A stretch of DNA of 64,000 nucleotides from Euglena gracilis (Eukaryota > Euglenida > Euglenophyceae > Euglenales), in NCBI GenBank assembly GCA_039621445.1, contig CP154956.1, positions 66,294,257 through 66,358,256 on the forward strand, given 5' to 3'. The notes under the pieces were generated by a model that worked only from the letters and a program-made list of their open reading frames with translations, was not told where the DNA came from and did not search any database. Of this stretch, positions 1 to 11,400 are shown one piece after another (the stretch's first letter is position 1; every line of letters begins with the position of its first letter). The translations under genes were made by a program, and so were the position numbers.

Positions 1-399
1 AATACCTCCCCCCCCCTTGTTTAAGCACCGGAAAAGATGGGTAAGAACCGGGGGGGGGGGCTTATTTTGCCAAATATGGGTAAGAACCAGGGGGGTGGTG
101 CTTAGACAAGGGGGAAAAATTTGGCTGCAAAAAAATACAGCGCTTCGCGCCAAAAAGGAAAAATTACCCTTATTTTGGAGGTCCACTATTGAGCTTACAC
201 ACATTTGGATGCAGAAATCAACAATACCTCACCAAATCAGGTCTCAGAAGTTGCAGAAATTTCGAAATTTTTGAGAAATTTCCCTTAAAAATGCACACAA
301 GATAAACCTCCCCGTGACGATGACTTTTAAAAAGATGGGTAAGAACCGGGGGGGGTGCTTAGACAAGGGTGGTGCTTAGACAATGGGGGCAGGGGGGGG
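1..399. other. G-run rich DNA, no gene seen
   Basis: The stretch has several runs of G or C and two short related blocks reading 'gggtaagaaccggggg' (near 40, 75 and 335). No coding pattern was recognised. It probably lies in an upstream intron of the DAHP-synthase-like gene whose exons begin at 4593, because no earlier exon was found. Confidence 0.4.
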
Positions 400-860
400 G
401 GAAAAATGCGTTTCGCATTTTTTCGCATTTTTGCGCATTTTTTGCGCATTTTTTCAAATTTTCCAAAAATGCGCATTTTTGCGCATTTTTTCGCATTTTT
501 TTGCGCATTTTTTCGTTTTTTTCAGCACATTTTTTTGCTTTTTGGCACATTTTTTCGTGATTTTCCAAAATTTTCGCATTTTTTGACCATTTTGGTAATT
601 TTTTGCAAAAATTTGAAAATTTTGACTTTTTTTGAAACGTACATTTTCCTCATTATTCTACATAATTTCTTCAAATTTGGTGCCATTTTCGCATGTTTTT
701 GGGTAATTTTTGCATTTTCGTGATTTTTGCGCATTTTTTCTCGGATTTTGCACATTTTTGCGCATTTTTTCCAAAAATGCGCATTTTTTGCGCATTTTTT
801 TGCGCATTTTTGCGCATTTTTGCGCATTTTTGCGCATTTTTTCCGAGGCCGGGCGAGCGC
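400..860. repeat. GCGCATTTTT low-complexity array
   Basis: Degenerate tandem array of TGCGCATTTTT-type units, interrupted at about 590-710 by diverged A/T-rich sequence. Open frames on both strands here (F/H/A/R-rich or K/M/R/A-rich) are products of the repeat and not genes. Confidence 0.85.
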
Positions 861-1149
861 ATTTCCCCCCCCCCCCTGCAATGGGGGTTATGAACTTTGG
901 TCCGCACATGGCATAGCGCAAAAAACCATTTTAATGATCCATTTGTACAACTCCGCAAATGGACCAGGGAATTTCTTGTCGGCTGGAAAAAGGTGCTGGC
1001 TGGAAATAAGGCATTGACTGGATCCCCCCCCCAGGGTGGGGTGCGCTTTAAGCAAATCTCTGAAATGGACCATTCAAAAAAATCCAGCAATGTTCATTGG
1101 GGGAGGCTTGCCCAGGGTATTAAGTGAGTGAGGAGGGCAGGGGGGGGGG
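861..1149. other. No feature recognised
   Basis: Unique-looking sequence with G and C runs. Short frames exist in several phases but none resembles a known protein. Confidence 0.3.
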
Positions 1150-1640
1150 GAAAATTGATATCCGCAATTTTTCCGCAATTTCCGCAATTTTCCGCAATTT
1201 CCGCAATTTTCCGCAATTTTCCGCAATTTTTCCGCAATTTCCGCAATTTTTCCGCAATTTTTTCCCATTTTTTTTCCGCAGAATTTTTTTCCCACCACCG
1301 AAGATGGAAGATGCAATGAGTTCAAGCCATTCTTCAAATGGATCAACAGGTGTGCTATTGTGTTTTGTTGTTTTTTTCCCCCCAGTTTACCAATTTTTCT
1401 CACAGGTGCACCACTGGTTACAGAATTGGGTGCGTCCCACCTGTGCAAAGAACATCAAGCGTGTTGATTTGTGCTCGCCTGCATCGACGTGGGTGTTGCG
1501 GTGTTCTGAACCTCACAATTGAAAATTTTCTAAGTCCCCTCAGACAGAAATGTGTATACCCGATATCAATTTTTCCGCAATTTTTCCGCAATTTCCGCAA
1601 TTTTTCCGCAATTTTTCCGCAATTTTTCCGAAGGCCTCCG
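1150..1640. repeat. CCGCAATTTTT low-complexity arrays
   Basis: Two blocks of short tandem TTCCGCAATTTT units (about 1158-1280 and 1565-1632) separated by about 280 bp of non-repetitive sequence. The unit differs from the GCGCATTTTT array at 400-860 but has the same 10-11 nt scale and the same alternation of a GC pair with a T run. Confidence 0.8.
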
Positions 1641-1869
1641 ATATCAATTTTCCCCCCCCCCTGGTGAGGAGGGGCAGTGCATAGCCCCCCCCCCCCCCTG
1701 GCTGAAGGCGCTGGGGCCCGAAAATGGAAAATTGGCTGGTCGGCAAGCGCCATCCAAAACCGCGGGGGGGGGTATGCCTGCTATGGGCAGGTGCCCCATA
1801 GCACCTGCCCATAGCACCTGCCCCTGAAGGCACCCCCTCCCCCTGGGTTGGTAAAAAAGAAGCGTAGGG

Positions 1870-1945
1870 GGGACACCCCCCCTCCTGGCCCGCAGGGGGG
1901 GGGGGTCCGGACCACCCCCCCCACCTGTCCTTATATCGAACCCTG
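1870..1945. mobile_element. Truncated hAT-type MITE, right end only
   Basis: The stretch ends in CCTTATATCGAACCCTG, identical to the right terminus of the complete elements at 53881-54324 and 57624-58026, and is preceded by the same C-run/CTCCTGGCCCGC/G-run body. No matching left terminus is present, so this copy is truncated. Confidence 0.75.
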
Positions 1946-2007
1946 ATCCAGGATCAGGGGGGGTTTGCTGAGCTCTTATCTCTTTAGAGTCAGAGCGAAG
2001 CTAACCA

Positions 2008-2830
2008 TCAGGGAAAAGGGGGGTAGAACCCCACATCCCCCACCCCCTGGGTAGGTAATGAAAACCGCGGATTATCACCATGACCCCGGCCCGGTTCCCA
2101 GTATTTTTTTTTCAGTCGCAAGCGACTGGATCCCGAGTTTCCGAACCACCTCCATTTGACCCCCAACTCCCTGCCAGGCCCGAGTTATTCACCCGCGATG
2201 GGGTCCAAACTGGGTGGGATTCGCCACCCCCCCCCCGCTTTCGACTCAGAACATTTCACCGGGGTGAGATTTTCGGTCAAAAAATCAAATTTTCGAAAAT
2301 ATCTCGAGAAAATGTACATTATTTCCTGAAGTGTCGGTCAGATGAAATGTGCCCCTGGAAGGCCTCTATCACCCCCCATTCGTCGTTTTGGCCGCCGACA
2401 CACCTGGCCCGTGTTTTTTTGTGGCCCAAAACGGCCACTTTGGGGTGTTTTTTGGGGGCCATTTTTTGGTCAAAAAAACTGATTTTTTCAAAATATCTCG
2501 ACAATAAAGCAAACTCAAAGGAAATGAAAGGAAAATTGAATTGATTTTTTGACCGAAAATCTCACCCCAGTGAAATGGTTGAGTCGAAACCGGGGGGGGG
2601 GGGGGGAATCCCACCCAGTTTGGACCCCATCGCGGGTGAATAACTCGGGCCTGGCAGGGAGTTGGGGTCAAATGGAGGTGGTTCGGAAACTCGGGATCCA
2701 GTCGCTCGCGACTGGAAAAAAAATACTGGGAACTGGGCCGGGGTCAATGGTGATAATCTGCGGTTTTCATTACCTACCCAGGGGGTGGGGGATATGGGGC
2801 TTTACCCCCCCCCCCCTTTTCGCCAGTGGC
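2008..2830. mobile_element. Foldback element with ~240-bp inverted arms
   Basis: Sequence from about 2013 to 2290 returns in inverted orientation from about 2550 to 2822. Both arms contain the tracts GTAGGTAATGAAAACCGC, CCGAGTTTCCGAACCACC and AACTGGGTGGGAT or their complements. The ~260-bp centre is not repeated. There is no coding frame of interest. A related arm is found at 34490-35030. This is a non-autonomous foldback or MITE-like element; no target duplication was resolved. Confidence 0.85.
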
Positions 2831-3067
2831 AAGTGAACAAGGTTGGAGGAGAAAAGGAAAGTGGTGGTTGTGAAATTTTAATGAACGGTAGCACTGGGCA
2901 GTCATCTACCTTATTTAATTTTTATTTCTGTGGTGTTTGCCTTCAAAGGTGCAAAGTTGTGCTGTACAGGCTGGGTAGTGGGGGGACCCAGTGATTCTTC
3001 ATTGCTGAAATTTCTTTAAAATGTGTTTATCAGTTTTCAAATTATGAGGCCACGAGGATCATGTCTT
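2831..3067. other. No feature recognised
   Basis: Short non-repetitive spacer between two inverted-repeat elements. Nothing recognised. Confidence 0.3.
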
Positions 3068-4046
3068 AAAACGAGACATGGCATAAAGTGGAGCCCCCAC
3101 AGTACCCCACAGTACCCCACAGTACCCCACAGTACCCCACCCCCCACCCCCCCCCCCCCCCCCCCCCCCACCCCCCCCCACCCCCCCACACCCCCCCCCC
3201 ACACACCCCCCCACACTACCCCCCCACACACCCCCCCACACACCCCCCCACATCCCCCCCCCACACACCCCCCCCACACCCCCCCCCCCCCCCCCCCACA
3301 CACCCCCCCACACACCCCCCCACCCCCCCCCACACCCCCCCACACTACCCCCCCCCACACCCCCCCACACCCCCCCCACACCCCCCCCAAGCGACACCCC
3401 ACACACCCCCCCAACCCCCCCCCCCCCCCACACTCATGTTGACTGTGCGCAACTGTTCGGGTGTCATTTTTTTGACTTACTCGGCCTTCGGCCTCGTCGC
3501 GCCGCGGCCTTCGGCCGCGGCCCGGGGGGGGGGGGGCCCCCCCCCCCGACCCCCCCCCCAGAACCAAAATAACATCATCCCTTGTGTGTGCAAGGCAAGG
3601 GAAAGAAAAGCCACTTTGTTGGTTTACAGTACCATGGGTGAGCAACGGCCTGATTCTTTTTAAAACCCAAGTTGAATGTGCGCAACTGTTCGGGTGTCAT
3701 TTTTTTGACTTACTCGGCCTGATCCCTTGTGTGTGCAAGGCAAGGGAAAGAAAACCCACTTTCCTCAGATTTGGCACCCCCTCACACCCCCCCCCCCACA
3801 CACCCCCCCACACACCCCCCCCCCACCCCCCCCCCCACAAACACCCCCCCACACACCCCCCCCACACCCCCCCCCACCCCCCCCCCCCCCCCCCACACTA
3901 CCCCCCCCACCCCCCCACACCCCCCCCACACACCCCCACACACCCCCCCCACACCCCCCCACCTCCCCACACCCCCCCCACACATACCCCCCACAGTACC
4001 CCACACTTAAGTGTGGGGGCTCCACTTTATGCCATATGTGCTCAAA
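3068..4046. mobile_element. TIR element filled with CCCCACAC low-complexity DNA
   Basis: The tract GGCATAAAGTGGAGCCCCCA near 3080-3099 is repeated in inverse at about 4013-4032, with further matching flanks (AAAACGA outside, AGTACCCCAC inside), giving ~35-bp terminal inverted repeats. The interior holds two long C-rich arrays (3120-3430 and 3780-4000) and a direct repeat of about 45 bp (near 3440 and 3673). P/H/T-rich or G/V/W-rich frames here are repeat products, not proteins. Confidence 0.75.
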
Positions 4047-4592
4047 ACGATGAATTTGCAATGCTTTCCTGGTTTCTCAACTTATTTTCATTTTTCTAAA
4101 TTTATTTTGTTCAGCCCTGTTCCAGGTAAAATCCTGCACCCAAATGGGCTGGGGGGATGGGCAGTTAGTTGGGGGGGGGTTCAGCCTAATGCTCTTTCTA
4201 GCGAACCAAATATTCCTGCCGGACCCTCCCCGGATTATCAGTGTGGGATTTCTTTAGGTACTCTAAGCCCATAAAGGATACAGCACTTCCGAAAATTTTT
4301 TTGAACCAGAATCATTTCTTTTGCACCTTTTGGGACAATAAACTGGTCAGCCTGACCACACTGCTGTTCTGGACTTCACCCCTTAGCCCATTTGATTCGA
4401 CCCAAACCTGGATGAGTCGGCCCCCTAAGGGGTGCGTCATGCTGTCCCAGGTGTTGAAGGGAATTCTTGCTTTTGAATACCCTTGAAAAGGCTAGACCGC
4501 AGCAATGATGAAGCCACTTGATGAATGGAAAATGAATGGCCTACGTGCCGTAACCTGCAGCAATCGAGCCACACATGTGTGCCCCCCTGCAG
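4047..4592 (+). other. Intronic sequence upstream of a DAHPS-like exon
   Basis: No repeat family or coding signal was recognised. The stretch ends with the polypyrimidine tract and CCCCCCTGCAG acceptor of the exon that starts at 4593. Confidence 0.4.
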
Positions 4593-4733
4593 GTACGGAT
4601 GGATCCATCCAACAGGCGGTCGATGCGTGCAATGCCGCCACCCGCCCCCATTCGTTCCTCTCCGTCACCAAGCAAGGCTTGGCCGCCATCGTCCACACCA
4701 ATGGCAACCCAGATTTCTTTGTGATGCTGACAG
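4593..4733 (+). CDS. DAHPS-like exon (first exon visible in window)
   Basis: Enters in phase 1 after CCTGCAG and leaves in phase 1 at CTGACAG|GTACCT. It encodes the GTDG...FLSVTK...VMLTG stretch. The Lys of FLSVTK corresponds to a substrate-binding Lys of the family. Confidence 0.85.
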
Positions 4734-7700
4734 GTACCTTGTGTGGTACTCAATTGTGTATTTGCAGGCATCAGAGCAGCCATAATTTCGTTGTTTGGTT
4801 TTACATATATGAATACATATATTACAAATATTTATTTGGCTTTTGCTGAATGCCTTCGATCTTTTGGCGATGGATCTGATCTAGCTGGACCTGTAATGGC
4901 CTTTTTTGCCATGCTTGTTTTTGACCGTTTTTGGCCCCCGTTTTTTGCCATTTTTGGACAAAATCTCGAAAAATCTCGATTTTTCAACCGAAGCTTGCTC
5001 TTTCCATCACGGTTGAAGTTGGGCACTTTGAACACTGCAACAATTGAGCAAAAAAGGAACGAATGCCCTGCTCTGAACTAGAGACATTCTTTGGGGGATC
5101 CCCAAGGGCATCCCTTTGACACCAAGAGGGTTAGGGGATTGTCTCTGATTTGTTTTTGCTTGCCATGTTTGTCAGAGTGGTTGTGAGGAGGGGTCTTCCA
5201 ACGAAAACCAACGGAAGGTGTATGTTTAAGCCTTGTGTTAATTTGTGTCTTTTCCCAGGCCAGCCCTGGACACCCTGGACGCCTTGTGTTGGAGGTGCCA
5301 GGCAGCAGCTTTTTGCAACCAACCCAACTTTTCATGTGAATGCAATATTTGATGTCGGAAACGAACAGTTTCATCAGCTGCTCCTTTCATCCACCCTCAC
5401 CCTTCACCATCTATTTGCAATCAGTAAGCCCGCAAGCAATTCGGGGCTTGTGCGCAGTTTGGCGCATTTTTTGGGCGGAACACCGCACCGGCCGGGAACG
5501 CTTTCCCTTGCCGCCGGCCCAGGTGGGGACAGCGGCCCCAACTATTCCGCGGAGAAGGTGGCGGAGGCCCGGCGGGGCCTTGAGAAGGCGGGCCTGCGGG
5601 CCGCCGTCGGCATCGACTGCGCGCACAACGCCGCGGACGACCTGGAGCGGCAGTGCCGCATCGTGCGGGAGGTGGCGGCGTCCATCTCCCAGGGCCAGGG
5701 GTTGGCCGCCAGCCTCTTCTCGCATTCAGCGTTCACACAAATCTGTGTTGGTGGGGCTGTGCCCCTCCTCTCCAATATATGAGAGACCCACAGAGCCAAG
5801 CCCTGATCCAGGGACTCCGGTCCAGGCGGTACTCATTGAGTCTTACCTGCAGGGTGGTGCGCAGGTTTGCTGTCGGGGGCTTTGTTGGCAGTGGGTGAGG
5901 GAAAGAGGGGTCTGTTCAAAGGAATGCTCAATTTTTTTAAAAAAATTTGGGTGGGTCTCTGTAACCTCAGGCAAAGGCTTTTTGGTTGCACAATTTCCCA
6001 TTTGTTTGGCCACAACTTTTCCGCCAAAGGGTCAAGAGACTGAAATGCATCCTGCTGGGGGTTTGAAATTACATTCATTTTTTGCATATTTCAATGCACA
6101 TTTTTCAGAAAAAAATTAAGATAGAGTTTTTTAGAAACTGGGGGGGGTCGTAATTAGCCATGAGGACCATTGTTTGATTTTAATGGAAGTTCTGTATTTT
6201 GCCTTCAGAACGTTGCAGTCTGTTCTGCAATTTTCTGAAAAATTCTGCAATTTTTCGAGTGGCACGTCGTCATGGGGGTGCATTATTTGGGCAAAAATTT
6301 CGAAGTCAAAAATTGACCCAAAATCTTTTCCACAGGCTCTAATGGTCACTTTTTTGGCAATTTGGGTGCTTTTTTTGGTATGTTTTCTACATTGATATCA
6401 TCCATTTTTGCGATTTTTTTTGCAACGTTCTTGTTGCTTTTTTCCTCTTCTTTTCCTTTTGCCTTCACAGCTGCCAGAGGGGGGGGTATTATTTGGGCGG
6501 CCGAAGTCGGTCCTCGGGGGTGGTTTATTATTTGGGGGATAATGAATTTGTGGGGGGTTATTATTTGGGGGGTTACCCCCCAAATCATACCCCCCCTCAA
6601 GCAGCACTCCCCTGAGGGTCCAGCTTCGATCAAGGTGTTTATCCCCCCTGCCAAGGGCTTCGCACATGTTGCCACCGAGTGTTAGAAAGGATAGACCAGG
6701 GGTCGCACTGCTCAGTGCAGCGGTTTCTTTTTTTGTCATTTTTTTGATTTGGTGTGCTTACAGTGATAATTAAGAATTGGGTCAACCCCCTCCCAAATAT
6801 AAAGCCCCCCCGGCTTTATATTTGGATGGAATTTCAAGACCCAAACTCAAACTTTTTGGGTGGCCTGCACAAATTTTGACGGCCGTCAACTACAGTCAAA
6901 TACCAATTTTTCACCAACATTTCGTTGTGTATTTGGGATTAATTTTTGTAATTTGTATAATATTTGGCCACTGTCAGCCATTTTTAGGCCTTTTTTTGGT
7001 CACTGTTGAGAACCCCCACACCAAGTAAACCCCCCCAAATAACACCCCCCCCCCTGTTTTCCTTTGGTTTTCCATGTAAAAATAACCCCCCCAAATAACA
7101 CCCCCCCCCTGGGGGCCCAGTTTGGGTGCCCAAATAACACACCGGGGGGGGGTGTTATTTGGGGGGTTTAAGACCCCCCCAAAACAAGGCCCCCCCAAAA
7201 TAAGACCCCCCCTGGGCCGATCGAGCAAAGATCCAAAAATAAGACCCCCCCCAAAATAAGAGCCCCCTGGAGGTTTCCAACAACGGACCCAAAAAGAAGA
7301 CCCAGGTCTTTTTTTCGGGGGGGTTTACTTCGGCGATTTTGGGGATCGTTGGGCCAGGTTTGGCTGCAAAAATAATTAATGACTGAAGCGTCCAAAAGTG
7401 TCCCAAACTAGCCTGAAATGCCCCCAAAATAGCTCCAAACAAATTGAAAATTGTCGAAGATGTCCCAAAATGGTCCATAATAGCTTTGAATGGCACAAAT
7501 TGGCGCAAAATGGTTTGAAACAAATCAATTAAATAATAGGTGGGTGACCAGCAATGGCTCGATTTGGACTAATGACACATTTTCTGCATATTTTTTGTTT
7601 ATTTAACGCATATTTCCACAATTTTTAGCGCATATTTGGAGGGCCTTGCAGCGCATATTTCCCTCGCACACCATTGGTTGAAGTGGAACTTTTTGGAAGT

Positions 7701-8354
7701 GGAAAAATTTTGGGCAGAATTTCCAGACCTGGGAGGGGGAGGAGGTTCATGTTTGGGGGGGGGGGGGGACATTTTTTGGGATATTGAATGGGACATGGTT
7801 CCTTTAACTTTACGTTCCGGGTTTCGTTTCGACGCCCGAATGGACGCCTGAATGTGAAGCCCTCCCAGAGTGCATTTGAAGGCATGGTCTGAATTTTTTT
7901 AGGAAGAGAAATTTCCTCACATTAGGTGGATGCATTTGACGTCAAAATTGCAATGGAAACCCGGCCACCCTGAAAAAATCAAACTGCATTGCACCACACC
8001 ACACACAAAAAAACGCCTGGTTATTTATTTTCAAAGGACAATTATTTTCGACTTCTGAGAAGTCGAAGGTTCTGTTTAAAGCGCAATTTGCTGGTCTGTT
8101 ATTCCCACCGCACAAGCTCCCACCGGTTGCATTGTTTCTTGAGAGGAAAGCTATTTTCAGGCTGGAAAGTCACTACCCCTCGTTTGACTCAGGAGGTCCG
8201 CAGCGACAAGAAGCCATCGGGCAGTTTGTCCGTGACAAGTCCTTGTTTGGATTGGAGCACCACGGAGGACCTTTTGGCCGAACTTGCCAAATCTGTCAGG
8301 GCCCACCGCGCCACAAATGGATATGTCCCCCCTGCTAAAAAGCAGAGGCTTTGA
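4593..8354 (+). CDS. DAHP synthase-like protein, type I (AroF/G/H family), 5'-partial gene span
   Basis: Four exons encode the C-terminal ~181 residues of a type I 3-deoxy-D-arabino-heptulosonate-7-phosphate synthase-like protein: 4593-4733, 5523-5700, 5801-5864 and 8193-8354 (TGA at 8352). The family makes the first committed step of the shikimate pathway from PEP and erythrose 4-phosphate. Recognisable blocks in order are [51 protein letters not shown] and [10 protein letters not shown]. The exon joins are GT-AG and in phase. The N-terminal half, with the metal-binding Cys and first active-site Arg/Lys, is not in the window. From the family motifs as I know them, LRGG is LTGG here and TDAC is TSPC, so an active-site Arg and a metal-ligand Asp appear changed. 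The His and Glu ligands remain. It could be a non-catalytic or diverged paralogue. Confidence 0.8.
4734..5522 (+). other. DAHPS-like intron, 789 nt
   Basis: GT-AG intron (GTACCT...GCCCAG). No repeat family was recognised in it. The frame running through from 5150 into the next exon is intronic up to 5522. Confidence 0.6.
5523..5700 (+). CDS. DAHPS-like exon (GPNYSAEKV / DCAHN block)
   Basis: This GC-rich exon encodes [18 protein letters not shown] through the IDCAHN metal-ligand His to SISQGQG. The acceptor is CGGCCCAG|GT. The donor is less certain: GT at 5701 pairs in phase with the acceptor at 5800. A GC donor at 5708 or a GT at 5747, each joined to 5826, are alternatives that change a loop of 5-13 residues. 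Confidence 0.75.
5801..5864 (+). CDS. DAHPS-like exon (VLIES metal-ligand Glu)
   Basis: Small exon encoding [16 protein letters not shown], matching the family motif G-V-M-I-E-S that carries a metal-ligand Glu. The donor CAG|GTTTGC at 5865 leaves phase 0. The start at 5801 follows GAGCCAAG; a start at 5826 (after GGTCCAG) is the alternative. Confidence 0.7.
5865..8192 (+). other. DAHPS-like intron, 2328 nt, with G-run inverted blocks
   Basis: GT-AG intron (GTTTGC...TGACTCAG). From about 6470 to 7300 it contains blocks of the type GGGGGTATTATTTGGGGG and their complements, a dispersed class seen also at 27.9-28.3, 28.6-29.3 and 49.85-50.2 kb. No other gene was recognised. Confidence 0.65.
8193..8354 (+). 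CDS. DAHPS-like terminal exon
   Basis: The exon begins after TTTGACTCAG in phase 0 and encodes [27 protein letters not shown] and a short basic tail ending AKKQRL, then TGA. The length and position match the C-terminus of AroF/G-type enzymes plus a 13-residue extension. An ATTAAA lies 3 nt after the stop. Confidence 0.85.
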   Translation, partial: EVRSDKKPSGSLSVTSPCLDWSTTEDLLAELAKSVRAHRATNGYVPPAKKQRL

Positions 8355-8428
8355 CATTAAACATCCACAACAACTGTCACATTTCCTTCATTCAAGGTTT
8401 GCATGCTTTTAGATGCTTGTAAGATTCT

Positions 8429-8474
8429 ACTTCACCTCCACATGTGCTCCGAAGAGCATACGTGGAGGTGAAGT
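8429..8474 (+). terminator. 3' hairpin downstream of DAHPS-like stop
   Basis: ACTTCACCTCCACATGTGCTC and GAGCATACGTGGAGGTGAAGT pair over about 20 bp around a CGAA loop, 75 bp after the stop codon. It may be a transcript 3'-end structure or the edge of a mobile element; the sequence does not decide. Confidence 0.4.
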
Positions 8475-11400
8475 GGAAGGAGTTTTTAGGGGGAAAAACC
8501 AACCTTATGCCTTGTTCGCCTCGCCGGCAGTGTTGTTTGGATGGTTTGGTGTGTTGGGTCAGGGGGTCCCACGCTTAGTGTCTTTTTTTTTGTTGGAGTT
8601 GACTGACTCTTAACTTCCTTTGGCACCAAGAAAAAAAGGAAAACCAAACCTCCAGTCACCGTGTGACCCCAAAACGGCTACTCTGGGGTGGGGCGCTTTT
8701 GCGGCTTTTGCGGGGGGGCGACATTCTACCTTGGGCGCAAAAGGCACCGACAGGAAGTGGCCCCCTTGAGGGGGTGAAACTAGCCTTGCCAAAAGTTTTT
8801 GGCCACTTTGGGGGTGGGGTGGGGGGGCACTTTTGAGGGCAGGGAAACCAGGAAGCACCGCTCTGCAGAACCGAAGGTCTAAAATTGTCGTGCCCCTCTT
8901 GCCGCATGGGAACTACTTCTCCCTCCGCCGGCGCGAATAGAAAACTAATCTTGACAATATGTTTCGCCAGCGAGGTCCCTCCGCTCCTGGTCTTCCCCCC
9001 CCCAAGGTGCCACTCTAGTTTTTCAAATGATTTCAACGAAAGATGTATCGGACTCCCACGACAGAGGAAGGGGGAGGAAGGGACCAAGAGGGCGAAGCAC
9101 AGGAAGATGGTGAGGTCCTGCAAGAACAGTGCTGAAAAGGCGCAGTCTAGGAGGCAGGGTAACCCCTTCCCCCTCCAAAAAGTTAATTAAAACACCCCGA
9201 TTCCCAAAAGTGACAGCCACCCTCGCCGACAGTGGTCAAAAGAAGATCCCGCAAAGGCCTGAAGCAGCAGCTTGCGGGCAACTGCGGCCATTGGGGCCGA
9301 CAATTTAAAACACACGACGTGTTTCAGCGAGGCCATTGCAGCTAAAACCGTACTCCCTCGAGGATAACTGACAAGGGAGGAAGGAACACAGAGGGCAAAA
9401 CACAAAGGCTTTTTGAGCCGCGAACAAGGCATGGCATCACAAGGTCAAGTGCGGAGGCCGAGTTGTCGAAGGCACCGCAGGCCATGACGGCACAATTCTA
9501 TGAAGGTCAAATGACTTCTGGGTCGCCAAACATCGGACTCCCACGGCACAGGAAAGGGGAGGAAGGGACCAAGAGGGCGAAGCACAAAAAGATGGCAAGG
9601 AAAACAGGACCTCACCATCTTGCAGTGCGGAGCCCGAATGGTCCACTGGTATCCCCACCCCTGAATGGTGCTGTGGTTGAGAAAGGGTGGCGTTTGTGAG
9701 TTTGAGCTGTTCGGAGCGGCGAAAGGCTCAAACAGTGCCCTCTTCCTCCTGGGGCTTTGCATGGGGCTGCCTATTCAAGTATACAGCCCCTGCGGGGCTT
9801 CTTATTGTTAACGCGGGACGCTAACCCCGCGTTCCCCCTCCCCGAGGGGAAACCCGGGATTAACCTCCGGCGGCGTGGGATCTTTATTTCCCTCCTCATT
9901 TTCAGGAGATCCAACACAAACGAATCCCTTCAAGCTCCATGCATACCTCCCCCTGCATATCCCAAAACACACCTGGGTCACAATTCTTTGTACTCCCGCC
10001 CTCTCTCGGTGTTGGTCCGCTTGCCATTCCCTTGCTTGCCAGACGTAAGGGGGAGGGGACCAATACCCCCCCCCTCCCTGGCTCCAACCTTTGCCTCTCC
10101 ACATCCGAAAAAAAGACATTTTCAGTGAATTTCCTCGCCCACTCGAAATCCTTCAACAACCTATCCCCCCTTTTTTAAAAAAGGCACAATACCTTGGGGG
10201 AGGGGATGGAGGAAGAGTTAAAGGTTTGATGTGACGTTCGGTCCTCCCCTTAGGCAAACTTCAACTTCCTTTTTGTCGATTGTCTTGTCTTGACCAATGA
10301 CAATGATCTTGACCAATAACAATGCATCAAACTCGCAGCCATTAATGAATCAGTCTCCCAGCCAAGGGCCAAATAGATAATAAATAAAGACAATGGTAAA
10401 TGGGAAACCCACTGTGGGAAAGAAATCAAAGGAACACCACTTGCCAACAATGGGGGGGGGAATCCTTTTTTTCTCCAACCGCCTTCCAATCCATGGGGAG
10501 ATGCCCAATACACTTCTGCCACTCTCCCCCCTCTCTAAATGCATTCCTTCACCTTCCTACATTTGGACATTGGAATTGGAAGTCAAAATTGAGGATACCC
10601 CACTGGTTAGGAAAGGAGCCCATCCAGACGCGCTTCACATCCCTAGGGCCTTCTCCCTTCCCAACCTTCCCCTCACCACCCCCCACGCTGTCCTACGTCC
10701 CCTAAGATGCATCCATCCTCGGACGCCCTTCCCTGAGGCGCTCGACGGGAACAATTCCTGGTGATCCAACCCACATTCACGCCAGGCAAACCTTCCCTTG
10801 GCATACAACCCAACAGGTCCAGCTGTCCAGGGGAAGGACAACAACAAAAACATACCGCAGTACGCAAAGCGTCGCCGGCGAGTTTCTTTCCCCATCAATG
10901 GGGCCGCACTCCGGGCGCACGTGGGTTTCCAGAACCCCCCCCCCCCACACTTATTAGGGCCTGTCAAGGACCCTCCTTCTGAGGCCTCCAGTGGCCTTGG
11001 AGAAATAGGTGATGATTCTGGCCCCTGCGGCCTTGTTGATATATTGGCGACCCAATGGCCCGATGCCTTTTGGGCCGCCAAGCCCATTGGTAATCTAAAA
11101 TGGCTCTTGGGTAGTGATGAAGAGAGGGTGGGAGTTGTGTGTTGATCTTCTTCTGCCCCCGCCGTCGCCTTCAGGGCCTTGGTATTGACGGCCCCCTTGG
11201 ATTTTCCCCACCGACTTCTATGTATTGAAATGTCGCCATGGCGGGTTGCGCCATCATGGGCTCCGGTGCCGACATGTCCTGTGTGGTTTTTGGCCGCCAT
11301 GCCCCCCTTTCACACATTGTGTGTTTTGGAATTTGGCCCCAATGGCCCTGCCTCCAGTGGCCGCAGTGGCTTGCTGGTTGCTCCTTCTCCTCTCGACGAC

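Noticed and set aside
400-900. F/A/H-rich (plus) and K/M/R/A-rich (minus) frames
   Set aside because: Translations of the GCGCATTTTT repeat.
1304-1540. Possible first exons of the DAHPS-like gene (MEDAMSSSHSSNGSTG)
   Set aside because: No match to the N-terminal half of the family and no in-phase chain to 4593.
3023-4053. Long P/H/T-rich and G/V/W-rich frames
   Set aside because: Products of CCCCACAC low-complexity arrays; open on both strands and in several frames.
10635-11300. 221-aa minus-strand frame
   Set aside because: No recognisable motif; lies among DIRS relics and overlaps open frames on the other strand. Not supported as a gene.
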